Made by a program: the position numbers and the translations under genes
Part shown: positions 11,725-23,422 of the stretch, one piece after another
Layout: each line of letters starts with the position of its first letter
How positions within the stretch are numbered: position 1 is the stretch's first letter
NCBI RefSeq assembly: GCF_016086655.4
Contig: NC_052132.2
Span: 6,636,805 to 6,700,804 of the forward strand
Direction: 5' to 3'
DNA from: Lepeophtheirus salmonis
Lineage: Eukaryota; Arthropoda; Copepoda; Siphonostomatoida; Caligidae
DNA: 64,000 bases
The notes under the pieces: generated by a model
Database searches by the model: none
Seen by the model: the letters and a program-made list of their open reading frames with translations, nothing else
Told to the model about the DNA's origin: nothing

Positions 11725-12517
11725 CGAGGTTCGTTTGAAGAGTTCGAGATCGCACTACTGACGCTTATCGAGGTAATTTTCACTTAATAGAATCTCTTGG
11801 GGGAAAAAAAAATGAGGAATCAGACGGAACGATTATGGTGACTGTCTTTTGGATTCGCTGGGAATAATCCTCATTGACCATCTGGAAAAGGGTAAAACTA
11901 TTACAATTGCATATTATTGGACCGCTTGAGAACCGAGCTGCAAGAAAAATGCCCATGATTGGGCAGCAAAAAAGTCATTTTCTATCACAACAATGCATTA
12001 GCTCACACTTCAGCAAATGTGGTGGCAAAGTAAAAGGAAAAATGGTTTCAACTCGAGAGCCGCAGACCACCAGCAATCTTACAAACCCTAACTTTTCTGT
12101 CATTCTTCATCATATCATGGATTTTATCAATTATTTCAGGAGTAATAACCTCAATAGGGCGTCCAGAACGTTTAACGTCACTTGTACTGATATGACCACT
12201 TTGAAAATTTTGAAATCACTTATAAGCTGTTCTAATCGTAGGTGCAGAGTCCCATATACTGTTTCTTTTTAGTCTTCTGAAGCGTTTTGTCTTTCATAAA
12301 GTAATGTTTAATCAACACACGAAATTATTTTTCGTTCATTTTTTGAAAATCACTCCACTTCTTCGCTTCGAAGGAATACCAAACAGAAAGAAATAGACTG
12401 ATCCGGGTGAAAGTTTATGTTTGTTTTTCCAAGAAATTCTACGATCTAAACAAAACCTCGGTACGCACCAGTACTGCCATCTCTCGAACTTTGCACATAC
12501 TTTTCAAACGACCCTCG
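11725..12517. mobile_element. Rearranged Mos-like mariner with two 5' ends
   Basis: TA dinucleotides (11723-11724, 12518-12519) flank ends CGAGGTTCGTTTGAAGAGTT and, inverted on the right, CGAGGGTCGTTTGAAAAG. Homology between the two arms runs about 95 bp inward (for example GAGGTAATTTTCACTTAATAGAAT against GAGGTTTTGTTTAGATCGTAGAAT). Both ends therefore derive from the same 5' terminus. The left half reads the transposase middle on + (GIILIDHLEKGKTI; then the HNNALAHTSANVV equivalent of HxDNAPAHTS). The right half reads the N-terminal part on the minus strand (SDVKRSGRPIEVITPEIIDK and IHDMMKNDRKVRVCKI). The halves meet tail to tail near 12080. The third-Asp region and the 3' end are missing. 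Confidence 0.8.
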
Positions 12518-12519
12518 TA

Positions 12520-15500
12520 TGTACATAGAAATTTATTAATTTAAAATTAGTTTGTAATTTCAAATGTATATTTGGAAGATTTTACCTTTTTTAGAAACAA
12601 AAGAAAAAGAAGACCATAAAATCAGAGCAGAGTAAGTAATGCGTTTGTTAAAAAAACGATATTATTGAAAATTGAACAACTGGGTTTCACAAAAAATAAT
12701 AACAATTGTTTAAATCCAACATTACGTGGGTATATTTAGAATACTTACTACAAATGAGGTTTTTTTTATTACCAAGGATTTATTTGACAAAAACCATCTA
12801 TCACTTAATGTCTTTTCTCTCTTTTATGTGTTAGAACTGGATGTACATATTCATTTGGGTTCCTTTTTATACAAACATATGTCATACGTATGTGCTGTGT
12901 CAACCTAAAAGCAAGCTAGAGTGATTTTTCTCTAAGTTGAGACTGGATTACATGTGTATTCTTTTTCATCAATTTCAATCAACAAAATATTCTTACCAAA
13001 CCTTTGGAAGTGTCGCAAATTGCACTTAAAGTAACCGAAATTAGCCGTTACAACAAAAGAAAGTTAAATTGATGGATTTTATGTAAATGAAAGAGACCAT
13101 ATCTGTACTAAATTTAGTCTCTTAAATCCAATAAAGGTTCTAAACTATAGCCAAAATTTATGTATATCTACACTCATCCCACAAATTTTAATATTGAAGC
13201 TAAGACATGGTCTGAAAAGTCCTGGGCTTAATCAATAAAATACTTCTTTTTAAAAAAAATTAGATTTTGTATAATTATTAGTTTTTTATATGAGGGGATC
13301 TCCTATAACACTATTCAAGCAATGGCTTAGCTTAAACAATATTTCTTAATTCAAGAAGCAGTGTAAAATTAAAATACGATTTTTTTTAATGCATTGTTTT
13401 GAAAATAACAAAAGTAGCGTCACACTTAGCACAATAGCTGACATACTAAAAAAACAGATTGTTATGAAATTTTGACAGCTGCCTTTAAAAAGTGGAAGTG
13501 GATTTTTTTTTTTAAAAATGCCATCCATGGGTAAAGCACAGTAACTTTTAGCCCAAGTCTTATAGTTGACTCAAATGTGTCAATAAAACATCTGGCTACA
13601 TATATTAATGAACTAAAAAAATAATTTGGATTTTCCCCCTTTTTTGACTTTAGTTTAAGATTATTTTTATGTTGATGCACCATAAATAGTCTTAAATATA
13701 CCAAAATACAGTACTTCATAATTTTATAATCCTTTTGCTAAAGTTAATTTTAAACACTTATTCATTAAAATTTCAACAAGCAGTGGTTACGAATGAATTT
13801 TTTAAGTTATTAGCATACTAATAATAAATTATTTGTTCTAGTAGGAATAGATAGGCCCTATCTGAGATAATATAAGTCTATATCAATGAAATATTGGGCT
13901 GTAATTACTTGTATAGGAAAAAAATTGGGTTTTCTCAATTACTTAATTTTTATTTAAGATTCTTTTTATATTGATGTATTGCATATACTAATTGAAATTA
14001 ATTTGGTAAAATAGATTGTAGAAAATCCATTCCTTACAGTAAATATTTACCGTTCTAATCTAAAAGTTATTTATGTAATAATATTTTGAGTTATTTTGGT
14101 CTCATTTGTTAAATTATTTTTCAATTATGTACACTGCTAACAATAATTTATGACCCTTTAAAAATAGGTTAACTCTCTTTTGTGACGTCAGCATTATTGA
14201 TGTCGACCATGCTTTATACCAATAAAAACTTTTTATTTATTTATATTAAGTTAATTAGTCAAGGATTGGATCCCCAAATGGAACACCCTAATATAATATC
14301 TAAAGCCTTACTCTCTATCAAAAATATATTGCTCTGTTGCCTAGTTTATTATGTATTAGACACTAAAGATTGTTTTCATGTTACTTGAGTATTGTTGATA
14401 TCGGCTATTTTGGGGCTCTAAACACCCAACTTTAGTACCAATACAAATCATTTTTCGTTAAGATGTGTTTTTCTTATTATCCAACTTTTTTCCTCCCGAA
14501 TCCATCAAAGATAAAAATTGTACAAATTTAGACATGTCATGGAATTTTTAGTACATATTACTTTGATTATATTCAAAAATCAATGTTTATCATTGGTATC
14601 AAGGGGTATTAAATGCATAAGTTATATCTTTTTGTATGCTGAAAGACATTAAATGCATTTTAATTAAGAATGATTGGAAATTTGTACATTTTCTGTACAT
14701 TGTAACATACATTGTATGAAAGTTGTGTTGAGCAATACAAGTAACAACGTTTACATACATTTATTTTTTGGTTGTGTAACGCCGATCTTTCCAACGGTGT
14801 AAGGGAATACTAGTTAGTATAAATATTTTACTTATTACTTATTTACCAATTAAAAAGTTATATACATTCTGCGCAATCGAAATCAGAACAAGTCGTAGTT
14901 CAACAATATTTTATCATGTGTCTCAAGAACAATAAGAGATAGAAACTTGAAATTTTATTTAATTTTTCATCATATAATTTAATTGTAATTTCTTCAATAT
15001 TATTACTATTCACTGTCACAATAGTCTCCATACGTGGACGAAAGACAAAGCAAGTTATCCTGAGGTAGATTTTATCCTTTTGCCCCAGATATTTACAATG
15101 ACAGAAGCATGAATGAAATCACATTCATGTGAGAGATCTGACAGGCTTCCCTACCCAAAACGCTCCTTATGCTGTAATGCAATGAATTCATATATTATAA
15201 TGGTTGAGGCCACATAGATGCAGCCTAATAATAACATAAATTGGATTCAAGCCAAACTTTGGATATAAAATCATAAAAACTTGGTAGAAATTTCACCTTT
15301 TGACCTTACTCCTTAATCTGTGTTTTAAACATTTTATGCATGTTCGGATTTCGGTTACGAACACTTTATATGTATGCGGTTGAATTAATAGTGGTAGTAC
15401 ATGCCATTAGGTGGATTTATTAGGCATCGAATAACAGACAAACTTTGCTCTCATAATATAACAAAAAGATAACTCTGCAAGAACTCCTCAGAGTTAATCT

Positions 15501-15639
15501 CCGTTTGTTATGAGCACAGTCACGCGTAGTTACTCAATACTAAGATGTTTTCTTCTCAAGAACAAAAAAATAATTTCAACTTATTGAACCGATTCAATGA
15601 CATTCTGAAAAAAAATCAATACATTTGTAATATAAAAAG
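12520..15639. other. AT-rich intergenic DNA with weak palindromes
   Basis: About 3.1 kb without a recognisable gene. Open frames at 12726-12908, 13346-13528, 13462-13719 and 14182-14388 are short, hydrophobic and AT-driven. An imperfect nested inverted repeat lies at 15447-15515 (outer GCTCTCATAATATAACAAA against TTTGTTATGAGC; inner AACTCTG against CAGAGTT). Confidence 0.4.
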
Positions 15640-15955
15640 TTATTTCCACAAAGACAATGCAAGGTTGTCTCCATGGTAAAATTTCAGAAATTGGGCTACT
15701 AATTTGTCCCTTATCCACCGTATTCGCCGGACACAAATTACTATTTCTTGTTTCCAAACTTAAAAGAAAAGAGTCGGCAGAAAAGGATTTGACTCCAATG
15801 ATGAAATTAGCCTGCAAACAATTGTCTATTGTCAGGACCTTGACCAATCCAATGTTTTGGATGTCACTCGAAAAACTTTTGTTCCATTCAAAAATTTATT
15901 CGTTGCAACTGCAAAAAGTCCTTTCCCCTGTTAAGACATATTTTATACACAAATA
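15640..15955 (+). mobile_element. Mos-like mariner transposase C-terminal fragment
   Basis: Reading across frames on + gives YFHKDNAR near 15640 (second Asp block), a PYPPYSPD equivalent near 15710, and YYFLFPNLK with SRQKRFDSNDEI near 15730-15790. It ends with CQDLDQSNVLD, matching the LFPNLKxxLxGKRFxSNEEV...YFxxLDxSxYxDGI tail of Mos1/mauritiana-type mariners. The N-terminal half is gone and at least two frameshifts separate the blocks. The open frames on both strands here (15657-15956 +, 15581-15847 -) are off-frame shadows. Confidence 0.6.
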
Positions 15956-16361
15956 ATATGAAAAGAGGCAAGGGTTAATAGATGAAAAAACATAAAAAAA
16001 AAACATCTGTAAAAAAAAAGTATTTCCCTAAATGCACAATTCTCAAATGATATGTAATTTAAAAAAATAAGAGTTGTTGTTAGGGAAACCAGGATTTAAA
16101 TGCAACAATTATTCTCATTTATGTATATATATATAAATACTAAAATATATGTAGGGAAATTTCCACATTCTTTGTCTTGAATAATTAGTATTGATTCATC
16201 ATTTAGGTTTTTTCCACCGCTATAATCACTTTGTGTCTATTAGGCCTTTCTAATAAGTTTCTTACATCATCAACTGTATTGATGATAAATAAACTATCAT
16301 AAAAATGACCTTTCTAAAATTTGGTTTGGGGCATTCAATCAAAAGTGTACACTGTACATTA

Positions 16362-17039
16362 GACCGGTTTGATTTTCAACTTTTTTTGAATTTTGATTAC
16401 AGGCAGTGGGGAAAAGTTTTCATATAGTATAAAAATTACTAATGCCTAATTGTACTGTCCTAAATGGTCATCTGTAGGTGGCATATCTCGATCAAATTAT
16501 GAAGAAAGACGAAAACTCTTTACTTAGTGTATATAAATACAAGGAATACCTTTTTAGTTATTTTGCAAAGAGCAATTTTGATACACATTGAATCACTCTA
16601 TAAAAAATATAACAAAAGTTTTTTTTTTTAATTGCCCTATGGAACAAAATAAGCGAAAAAAGTTTGGAAAATTTGATAATCTGCGTAAAATGTGCATCCT
16701 TCTTTTTTAAATGCTCAGAAAGGAAGGATCAATTTTTCTTATGTTATTTACTCTATTTGATCAATAAGGTAGCTTTAGAAAAAAAAATTAATATTTTGTA
16801 TATGTTAAGATAATATCAATCATAATTAATAAAGGTAAAATAATGATGAATGCCATATTTTAATCCTTATTGACGAAGTTAAGAACTTTTGTCTCCTTTC
16901 AAACTTTGAACGGGATGTGCTACCTAAAGGTAACATCGATGGACAATGAAATTTTACATAGGTTATTTTCTTATCATATCATTACTTTTCCGCATTATCT
17001 GTAATTGAAATTTGGAAAAAATTATAAGGTAAACCAGTC
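16362..17039. mobile_element. Fold-back element made of two inverted family B mariner 5' ends
   Basis: It is bounded by TA at 16360-16361 and 17040-17041. The left arm starts GACCGGTTTGATTTTCAAC; the right arm, inverted, starts GACTGGTTTACCTTATAA. Both arms then run through AATTACAG and GGAAAAGT blocks and a stretch ending in a GACAAAAGTT-like block. Both are collinear with the first 300 bp or so of B1 (10452-10760), including the AAGCTACCCGATGGAGCAAAAAACGAT block of B1 (left arm ATTGCCCTATGGAACAAAATAAGCG; right arm AAAGCTACCTTATTGATCAAA). The right arm is closer to B1 than the left. No transposase coding remains. Confidence 0.7.
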
Positions 17040-17041
17040 TA

Positions 17042-18501
17042 TTTTAAATTGCTATTGGGGTTTCTGCTCTGTCTTGGTTTGGTTTTTATTACATAGGTTA
17101 AGAGAGTGACAAATAAATCCCTTTGGACTCAGGTAAAGAATGATCGGCAGACTGAAATACATTATTTGAGAATACTAGCTTTGAATTATTAGTCTGGGTC
17201 GTTATTTTTTTTTTTTTTTGGTGCATTGATTTTAATGATACCCCTTTGACAGCAGAATATCCAAACTTGCCTCAAATATTAATCTCCCTCTGGTAGAATT
17301 CCGAATCTTCCGAGCATTTCTTCATTTACGTTGGTGACATAAATGGATGAAGCAGAGAAGTTGGATTCTTTTGGTTATTATAATGAGACCAATGAAGAAA
17401 TTAAGTTTTTTTTCCTCCCAAATAAGAGCTCTTGGGAGAGGAAATCAATAACTTAATTCTAATTCTTTATCTATAATCATAATATTGATCCCACAACTGA
17501 ATAGAAAAATAAAATTTCCAAAAATTTGACGATTTGTTGCTATTCGACCAGGATTTAAAAGTCAATTAGCCATTGGCATATTAAGCCCGCATTTTGGCTT
17601 CAAAATAGGAGGAAGATTTTTATTCAAAATTGACGAATTGGGCACTGCACTTTTTTTATCAATTTTAAAATATTTATTATTATTTGCCGAAAAAGTTATT
17701 ATATCTTCATTAAAAACTAACGCTGTTTATTTAGTCACGATAAAATGGCAAATATTACTTATTTTTAATCTAAGGAATTTTAAAACCTTCATAAAGGGGG
17801 TAGTTTTTTCATATATTTAAAAAAAAACTATATCATTTATGATATCTGATAAAATTATTCCTAGAATTTAATGTGTTTCATTTGCTAAATCTTTAACAAA
17901 TAAATAAGAATCACCCTAGTGTACAAACTCTCATGATCTCATCCTCACCGATTATGAAAAAAAAAATTCAGGTTATTTATCCTAACAAAAAACACTATGT
18001 TTAAAATTTTATATTTATGGGTGCATGAGGTTCTGTATAGGGGTCCCTTAAAGTGTTGCCCTTTTCGAAGGATCCTCGAACTCCAGGGGGGACATAACTC
18101 CACTCATAGGAAAGCAATTAAAAGAATGTGTATTTCAAAGTACTCACAATAGCTTTAATTTAAATTTTCTTGCAAAATAGTATTTGTACAAAAAAACAAG
18201 ATGAAAACATTAATTGATGTTTTTTAAATAATAAATTACCCTTTTAAATGTTTGTATAAGTAAATATTTTTCAAGCTATTTTTCAACTGATTTCACAAAC
18301 CTTTGTGAATGAAAATATACACAAAGAATGAATACGAATTCAATTTCAAAAATAGCATAGTGTTCAAAGAAGTGAAAAACGTTTTTTGGCGATGTTAATA
18401 TTTTTAGAATTTTTAATATATTTGGTTGGATACTTAGTAATAATTATTCAACTAAATATACTTTAACAAAAATATCATTGAGGGAAGTTAATATGCACTT
18501 T
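17042..18501. other. AT-rich intergenic DNA, nothing firm
   Basis: A T-run near 17206-17220, otherwise unremarkable. The 60-codon frame at 17638-17820 is AT-driven. A small GC-richer island at 18035-18110 is unexplained. Confidence 0.4.
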
Positions 18502-18634
18502 GAAGGAAATAAGTATTTGATCCCCTTTTATATGAGATTGTGGTACGGAACTTCTTGAGTCACTCATTTGTTGCTATGGCCGTATGTTGTGTCAACTTAC
18601 AAAATCGACTAGGGCTCAAATAAATATTTCCTCC
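18502..18634. mobile_element. Short Tc1-type inverted-repeat element (MITE)
   Basis: The left end GAAGGAAATAAGTATTTGAT followed by CCCC is mirrored by AGGGCTCAAATAAATATTTCCTCC on the right, about 20 of 24 positions pairing. Next to the right end sits CTTACAAAATCGAC, whose inverse GTCGATTTTGTAAG resembles the sequence following the GGAGGAAATAAGTATTTGATCCCC ends of fish Tc1-like elements. At 133 bp it has no coding sequence. Confidence 0.55.
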
Positions 18635-20356
18635 ATTTTATATCGAGTATGTATGTAGTGATTCTGCTATGGATTTCTCCCAGACAATGATCTGAATGTG
18701 CTTCTTCTTGAGCTATTCAAAAATCCACAAACATTATTATTACAGGTCTTTTGTCTTTAATTCTACCTAACCTACCAGACAGGGGAAAGAGTAAGACCTA
18801 GTTGATACGGGATTAGTTGCCAAACTTCAATTTAAGAGAAAGTTTATTTCAGAGCTGCTTTAGCACTTTTGTGGAATAATCAACTTTTTGTATTATATTA
18901 GCAACAGCTTTTTGAGAATGATGCCCTAACCTTATCTCCAACTTGAGTAACCCGACACATTTTCAAGGTAATCTCAATGTCATTTTATTCATCTTTTAAA
19001 AATAGTCTTCTAAAGTTTCATTTTGGTAGTAAGATTTAAAGGTTGTTTAGTATTCATTTTATTATTTCTGCTTGAAGACAAAGAGTAGAGAAGGGGGAAA
19101 GTTTGGGCTAATTGAGATTTGAAACTTTTATCTCTAGAATATGTGACTTTAAAAAAAAATCTTATAAATAGAGAGCCCTGCCTGAACCCTTCAAACATTG
19201 AGAAAGAAATATACAGAGAAGGCAAGTTAATTTAAATGGCACATTAGCATTTTGAGGCAGGCGTCTTTTTGAATATACAGCTGGGTATATTAGCCGCATT
19301 ATGAATAGATTGGTAGATATGTCCTGTGTTTGAAGAACAAGTTTAAGCTACTCAACATTCCCCCTACTGACTGTTGGTTTTTTGACACCAGTTGAGTTAA
19401 TGGGGCATGAGCATATTTACGTACATGAGTTTATAAACAAATCGACAGAGAGCAGTGGTGCCGTCTTACCGCAAATAATACAGCTCCATAAATGATAATA
19501 TTATTTTATATAATGTTACTCACACTATGAAAATTAAGAAGGGAAAACCTTTTTAATTTACCTATGTTGTGTGTCTAACCTACAGACTGTCACACCACCT
19601 TGCTGAGAATATACTTATTTAGTTAGCTTGTGTCTTATTGTATTGATTCCTCAAAACAGTATCACAAAAAGAAGGAAGTACTGAACTCCCTTTTGGGATT
19701 ATTAACTATTTAATAATATGCCTATCTTCCCTTTTATTATATCTTCTCTACATGAACAAGTTGTCCATGCTTCCCTAATACGTCCATGTTTGTTAATAGC
19801 TGAAATCAAAATCAAGATATTTCTCAACTTGTAGACTTTATATATTTCTTTTTTTTTTCTCCTTTTACGTCGTTACTTTTATTGTATATCGCAACCTTTC
19901 GCCCGGAAAGAAATAGAAAAAAATCCGTTAGATGCAGTTTGTATATTTTGGGTCACATCTTCCCAACAATAAATCTATTATTTAATAGCATTTAGGAATC
20001 GTTCAGAGCTTAACTAGAGCTAATTTGACTAATTAACGTTTAGAACACTCAATAAGGGAATAAAAAGTTAAAAATTAACTGCAAACATCAAAATACTGTA
20101 CAAATTTTTTTGTAAGTGAGGTAACCACAACTGGTGTAATTGTTGTAAAGTATGAGGGGATAATGAATTAAATACTGAATCTTTTTGTTAACTTCAATTG
20201 AATTGCAATGATAACAATCAATACTATTTTTGCTTATTGATAATCAAAACTTATTCAAGTTGCAAAAAAAATACGTCTCAATATCACTCAAAAAATGTAT
20301 TACCTTTTTATTTCATTCATATAATCCCAAAGTAAAGAAACTAACCTTGTTATATA
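18635..20356. other. Intergenic DNA, nothing recognised
   Basis: Short frames only (19010-19225, -). No element ends found. Confidence 0.4.
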
Positions 20357-21040
20357 CCGGATGGTCTATTGAAATCTGAACAATAACTAATTCTATAATT
20401 AATTAAGGTTGAGTGATTGAAATTAATTCATATTTTGATACATTAAAGCAGAAACAATTAGTTACAAATAAAAAATCTGAGCTCTCTAGTTTACATACAA
20501 GTCGAGAAAATGACACTTGAACGTGATCGATGTTTTTCCATCCCCACACTCCAAGCAGTTGAGCGTCTCCAGGATACAAGTCTAAGCCGTCAGCAGTCCA
20601 AATCGTTGGAGTGGAAGAAGGGCTCTGTCAAAAAAGGCCCTACTGGAACCGGATGAGTTAAAGAAAATAGCCCTGTCCAATCCCCTCAAGTCAATTACTG
20701 CCCATGTAAGAGATCTAGGAGTTTCAAACCAGACTGCCCAGAGAACTATAACAAGTGGGTGGAAATAGCCTTGTGAGTGTGGAAAGGCCACTTATGACAC
20801 CAACAAAAAAAGAAACCCCATCTCTTCTGTTGCAAGACTAGTATTTCGAGTTCTTTTAAACTTTTTTTCACACTTTTGCCCCTACATCTTATATGCCAAC
20901 TCACTTGACCACTGGGAAGACCAGTTGTATCCGTCATCCAAACACCGAGACTCTTCAAACCACTATCAGCCACCACTAGGACGCCATAACAGAGGACTTC
21001 ATCCGCAGTGGTTGCCAGACCTTACGTTGCCGCCTGGAAG
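20357..21040 (+). mobile_element. Mariner family A, copy A3, internally deleted
   Basis: The 5' end CCGGATGGTCTATTGAAATC follows TATA. The transposase N-terminus begins near 20512 (MTLERDRCFSIPTLQAVERL), followed by an HTH around 20690-20750 (TAHVRDLGVSNQTAQRTIT). Then comes a junction (TPSLLLQD, then FFHTFAP) leading straight to C-terminal sequence NTETLQTTISHH, DAITEDFIRSGCQ and LRCRLEALLD. The deletion joins the same two regions as in A2 and A4, and the catalytic middle is absent. The 3' end is replaced by repeat R1 at 21041. Minus-strand frames across it are shadows. Confidence 0.7.
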
Positions 21041-21180
21041 CCTTGTTGGACTTGGAGTAGAATTGAGGGTCGGCATCGGATTAATTCAAGTAGTAGGATT
21101 TGTGTTTATTTCCATAGTCTCATAATTTTTAATAACATCATGACGGATAAGCTGCTACCATCAAAAAAATTATAATAATT
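21041..21180 (+). repeat. Repeat R1, copy abutting mariner A3
   Basis: CCTTGTTGGACTTGGAGTAGAATTGAGGGTCGGC matches the R1 core, followed by a weaker match to GATAAGCTGCT. It begins exactly where mariner homology stops, so R1 inserted into, or recombined with, the 3' end of A3. Confidence 0.55.
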
Positions 21181-21474
21181 AACATGTTAATTTTCTGTTT
21201 CTTTTTTTTTAACATAGAGGGAGGTGATATGGTTTGAATCCATGCCAATAAATACTAAAGCTAAAAGAAAGAGTATAAATTATACCCTAGAAAGCAGGAG
21301 CGGTTTTTTCAAGTTAGTAATCTGAAAAGTCTTTTTTGTTATCTTTTCAATGCTCCTGTTATTATTATTCAATTTTTGAGATGGGAAAATGTAATAATAA
21401 AATAATATACACTGCGAGTCCTTATGAAAAACGTCAAGTAACAAGAAGGGTTTTCTTGGTGTTAAAAGTGGTGG

Positions 21475-21690
21475 TCTTTGTTGGACTTTGAGTATAATTG
21501 AGAATCGACTTTCGAGTAATTCTTGCCTAAATCATTGCTTGATACAGTGTGGGGTTACATTGTTTAGTTTCCTTGCTCTCATAGCTAGTCACAGCTAATT
21601 TAATGAATGGTAATAACAGCTAAGCTGCTCTCCTCCCAAGTATTCTTAAAATTGTCAGGGTTACCATGTTGATTTTAGTTTTCTTTTATT
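21475..21690 (+). repeat. Dispersed repeat R1, near complete copy
   Basis: Contains GTCTTTGTTGGACTTTGAGTATAATTGAGAATCGAC, TAATTCTTGCC, AGCTAAGCTGCTCTCCTCCC and AAAATTGTCAGGGTTACCATG in that order, the arrangement seen at 1262 and 55093. Confidence 0.6.
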
Positions 21691-22025
21691 TTTACATTGA
21701 AAATTTCTTCAGTGTCAAAATTTTATAGATCTTCAGCTATGAGCTTTAAATGTAATTGAGGAAAAAGTTATTGTACATTTTTTTGTTTAAAATGTAATTT
21801 TCTTGAACATAGGTCTTCTTGACTTAATTTATGGGAATACTGTATAAGAAATTGTACATACTAAGAGAATATAGAAGTCCTGAGACTTTTTGTAGACTTT
21901 GATGCATTGTAAATAGTATTGTACCAGCCCTTATTAATTTGGTCCAGTCCAGTCTCTTTATTTTTAGATAATTCTTCAAATATTTCAACCAGTTCTTCTG
22001 AGGGCACAAATATTAGGAATTCAAA
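21691..22025. other. AT-rich intergenic DNA, nothing recognised
   Basis: The minus-strand frames here (61 and 76 codons) show no motif. Confidence 0.4.
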
Positions 22026-22340
22026 CTGTGGGTGGGGGGAGGGGCTTGGTTGTTGGAATTTAAAAAAAAAATAATTCACAAAATATTTCAAAAATTAAAT
22101 TTTAAAAATTTCAAAATAAATAGCATTTCACAAAAAAATTGAGCTTTTTCAGAAAATAATTTAAGAATCCACAGCTATTCACAATAATTTAAAAAAATTA
22201 AAATTTTGTAAAAAAAAAATTAGACTTGTTTTCTCAAAAATGCTTTCATTCTAGCCAAAAAAATTTAGTAAAAAGCAAACATTTCTTAATTTGTGAGTGG
22301 GGCTACATCCCCTCCCGCCCATCCCCTACTGACGCCACTG
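22026..22340. mobile_element. Probable non-autonomous hAT element, one clear end
   Basis: The right end reads, inverted, CAGTGGCGTCAGTAGGGGAT. It is close to the hAT ends at 37628 and 41089 (CAGTGGCGTAGCTAGG). The interior is almost pure A/T with repeated AAAATTT and TTCA words. The left boundary (near 22026, CTGTGGGTGGGGGGAGGGG) is a guess, and no matching target-site copy was found. Confidence 0.45.
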
Positions 22341-22640
22341 GAACCAATCAATCCTAGGGTCTAGTCCTTAGTTGGTATTTTTGGACTGTTAGTACTAGAA
22401 CTTATTTAAAAAGAAATATTTAGTCACATCATCAAGAACCAAACTTTTAAAAGTTTTTGGACTGATATTCAGGACAAACTGGACCGGATCGAGACTGAAC
22501 TAGAAGTTACTGTAGCCTTCTGTCCTAAATAAAGACCAACACAACACTACTTGTAACTACTAGGGCACCCTGGAACGGAAGAGTTATTTACCATATCAAT
22601 GAGAGCAAGGCTCCTATGAATAAAACTTAGACCAATGAGA
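22341..22640. repeat. Dispersed repeat R3, copy 1
   Basis: Dense in GGACTG / CAGTCC / GGTCTAGTCCTTAG words (for example CTAGTCCTTAGTTGG, TTTTTGGACTG, GGACAAACTGGACCGG, GTCCTAAATAAAGACC) followed by CACAACACTAC. The same word set appears at 29395-29560, 45225-45440, 46855-47120 and 47380-47600. Non-coding, boundaries approximate. Confidence 0.5.
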
Positions 22641-22739
22641 GAAGGCGTGTCTCATACTGTACTTAATAACTATTTATTTAGAAGTATGTAATGATAAATC
22701 TATTTATTAAATATGAAAGTATCTTTGTGTGTTTTTGTA

Positions 22740-23150
22740 CTTCAAAAACCGCCGAACCAATGCATGGATTATCCTAAAAAAATTCACGTAGGTTATTATG
22801 GCTCCTGAAACAGTTCTGGTAAAATTTGTATGGTATTCAAAGCAACACAAACTATTTTTTTTAGCACTTCACCCACAACCTGAGGACCCTTGTGTATTTT
22901 GGATACTTAAAGAGTTCTTTCATGCTCATAGAAGTGGCAGTGGATGAATTTAACCTGCCTCAGGGACCAACAGCTCATATACAAAACCTGTAGACATGGG
23001 TGTACTCTATCATATTAGCATGGGTTCATGGTGCTTAGAAATGCGGCGGTTGTGCAGTTTAAACTGCCTTGAGGCCTACCACTTCACCTGTACAACCTGA
23101 AAGCCAGGGTTTATTTTGGGATATTAGTTCCTTGATACTCTTATCTAAAC
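22740..23150. repeat. Degenerate tandem units beside a transposon-like 3' tail
   Basis: Two to three units of about 105-110 bp share an order of blocks: CACTTCACC...ACAACCTG (22866), then CATGCTCATAG...ACCTGCCTCAGGGACC (22921-22971), then CATGGGTTCATG...AAACTGCCTTGAGGCC and CACTTCACCTGTACAACCTG (23020-23101). To the left, 22735-22860 reads, inverted, TGGTTCGGCGGTTTTTGAAG then ACAAAGATACTTTCATATTTAATAAATAG. I associate such a tail with 3' ends of some Helitron or RTE-type elements; family not established. Confidence 0.35.
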
Positions 23151-23387
23151 CTTCCACATCTCTGAGATACTCAATACAGATAAACCTCCCGTATTTATTG
23201 GTCCGTGCAGCCTCTCATATGAAATATTCTTCTTTTTCTTTAGCTGGGAGAAGGAAAACTCTGTTTCATTTTTTGTTGTTGTTGCTGTTCTCTCATCATA
23301 TGGAGTGATCTTCATAAGGTGGATAATTGTTGGGATGACGTAAATGGTCCATACTTTAATCTTGTCCCACATGTTTAGGTTCATGTC

Positions 23388-23422
23388 AATGAAAGAGGAG
23401 CTAGCCGCTAGCCTCTTTCATT
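23388..23422. repeat. Strong hairpin
   Basis: AATGAAAGAGGAGCTAG is followed after CCG by CTAGCCTCTTTCATT. The arms pair over 15 bp with a 2-nt bulge. No known terminator or element end is assigned. Confidence 0.7.

Noticed and set aside
15581..15847. 88-codon minus ORF that at first looked like an exon
   Set aside because: The + strand carries Mos-like mariner blocks in other frames (FHKDNAR, FPNLK, CQDLDQS), which explains the open minus frame.
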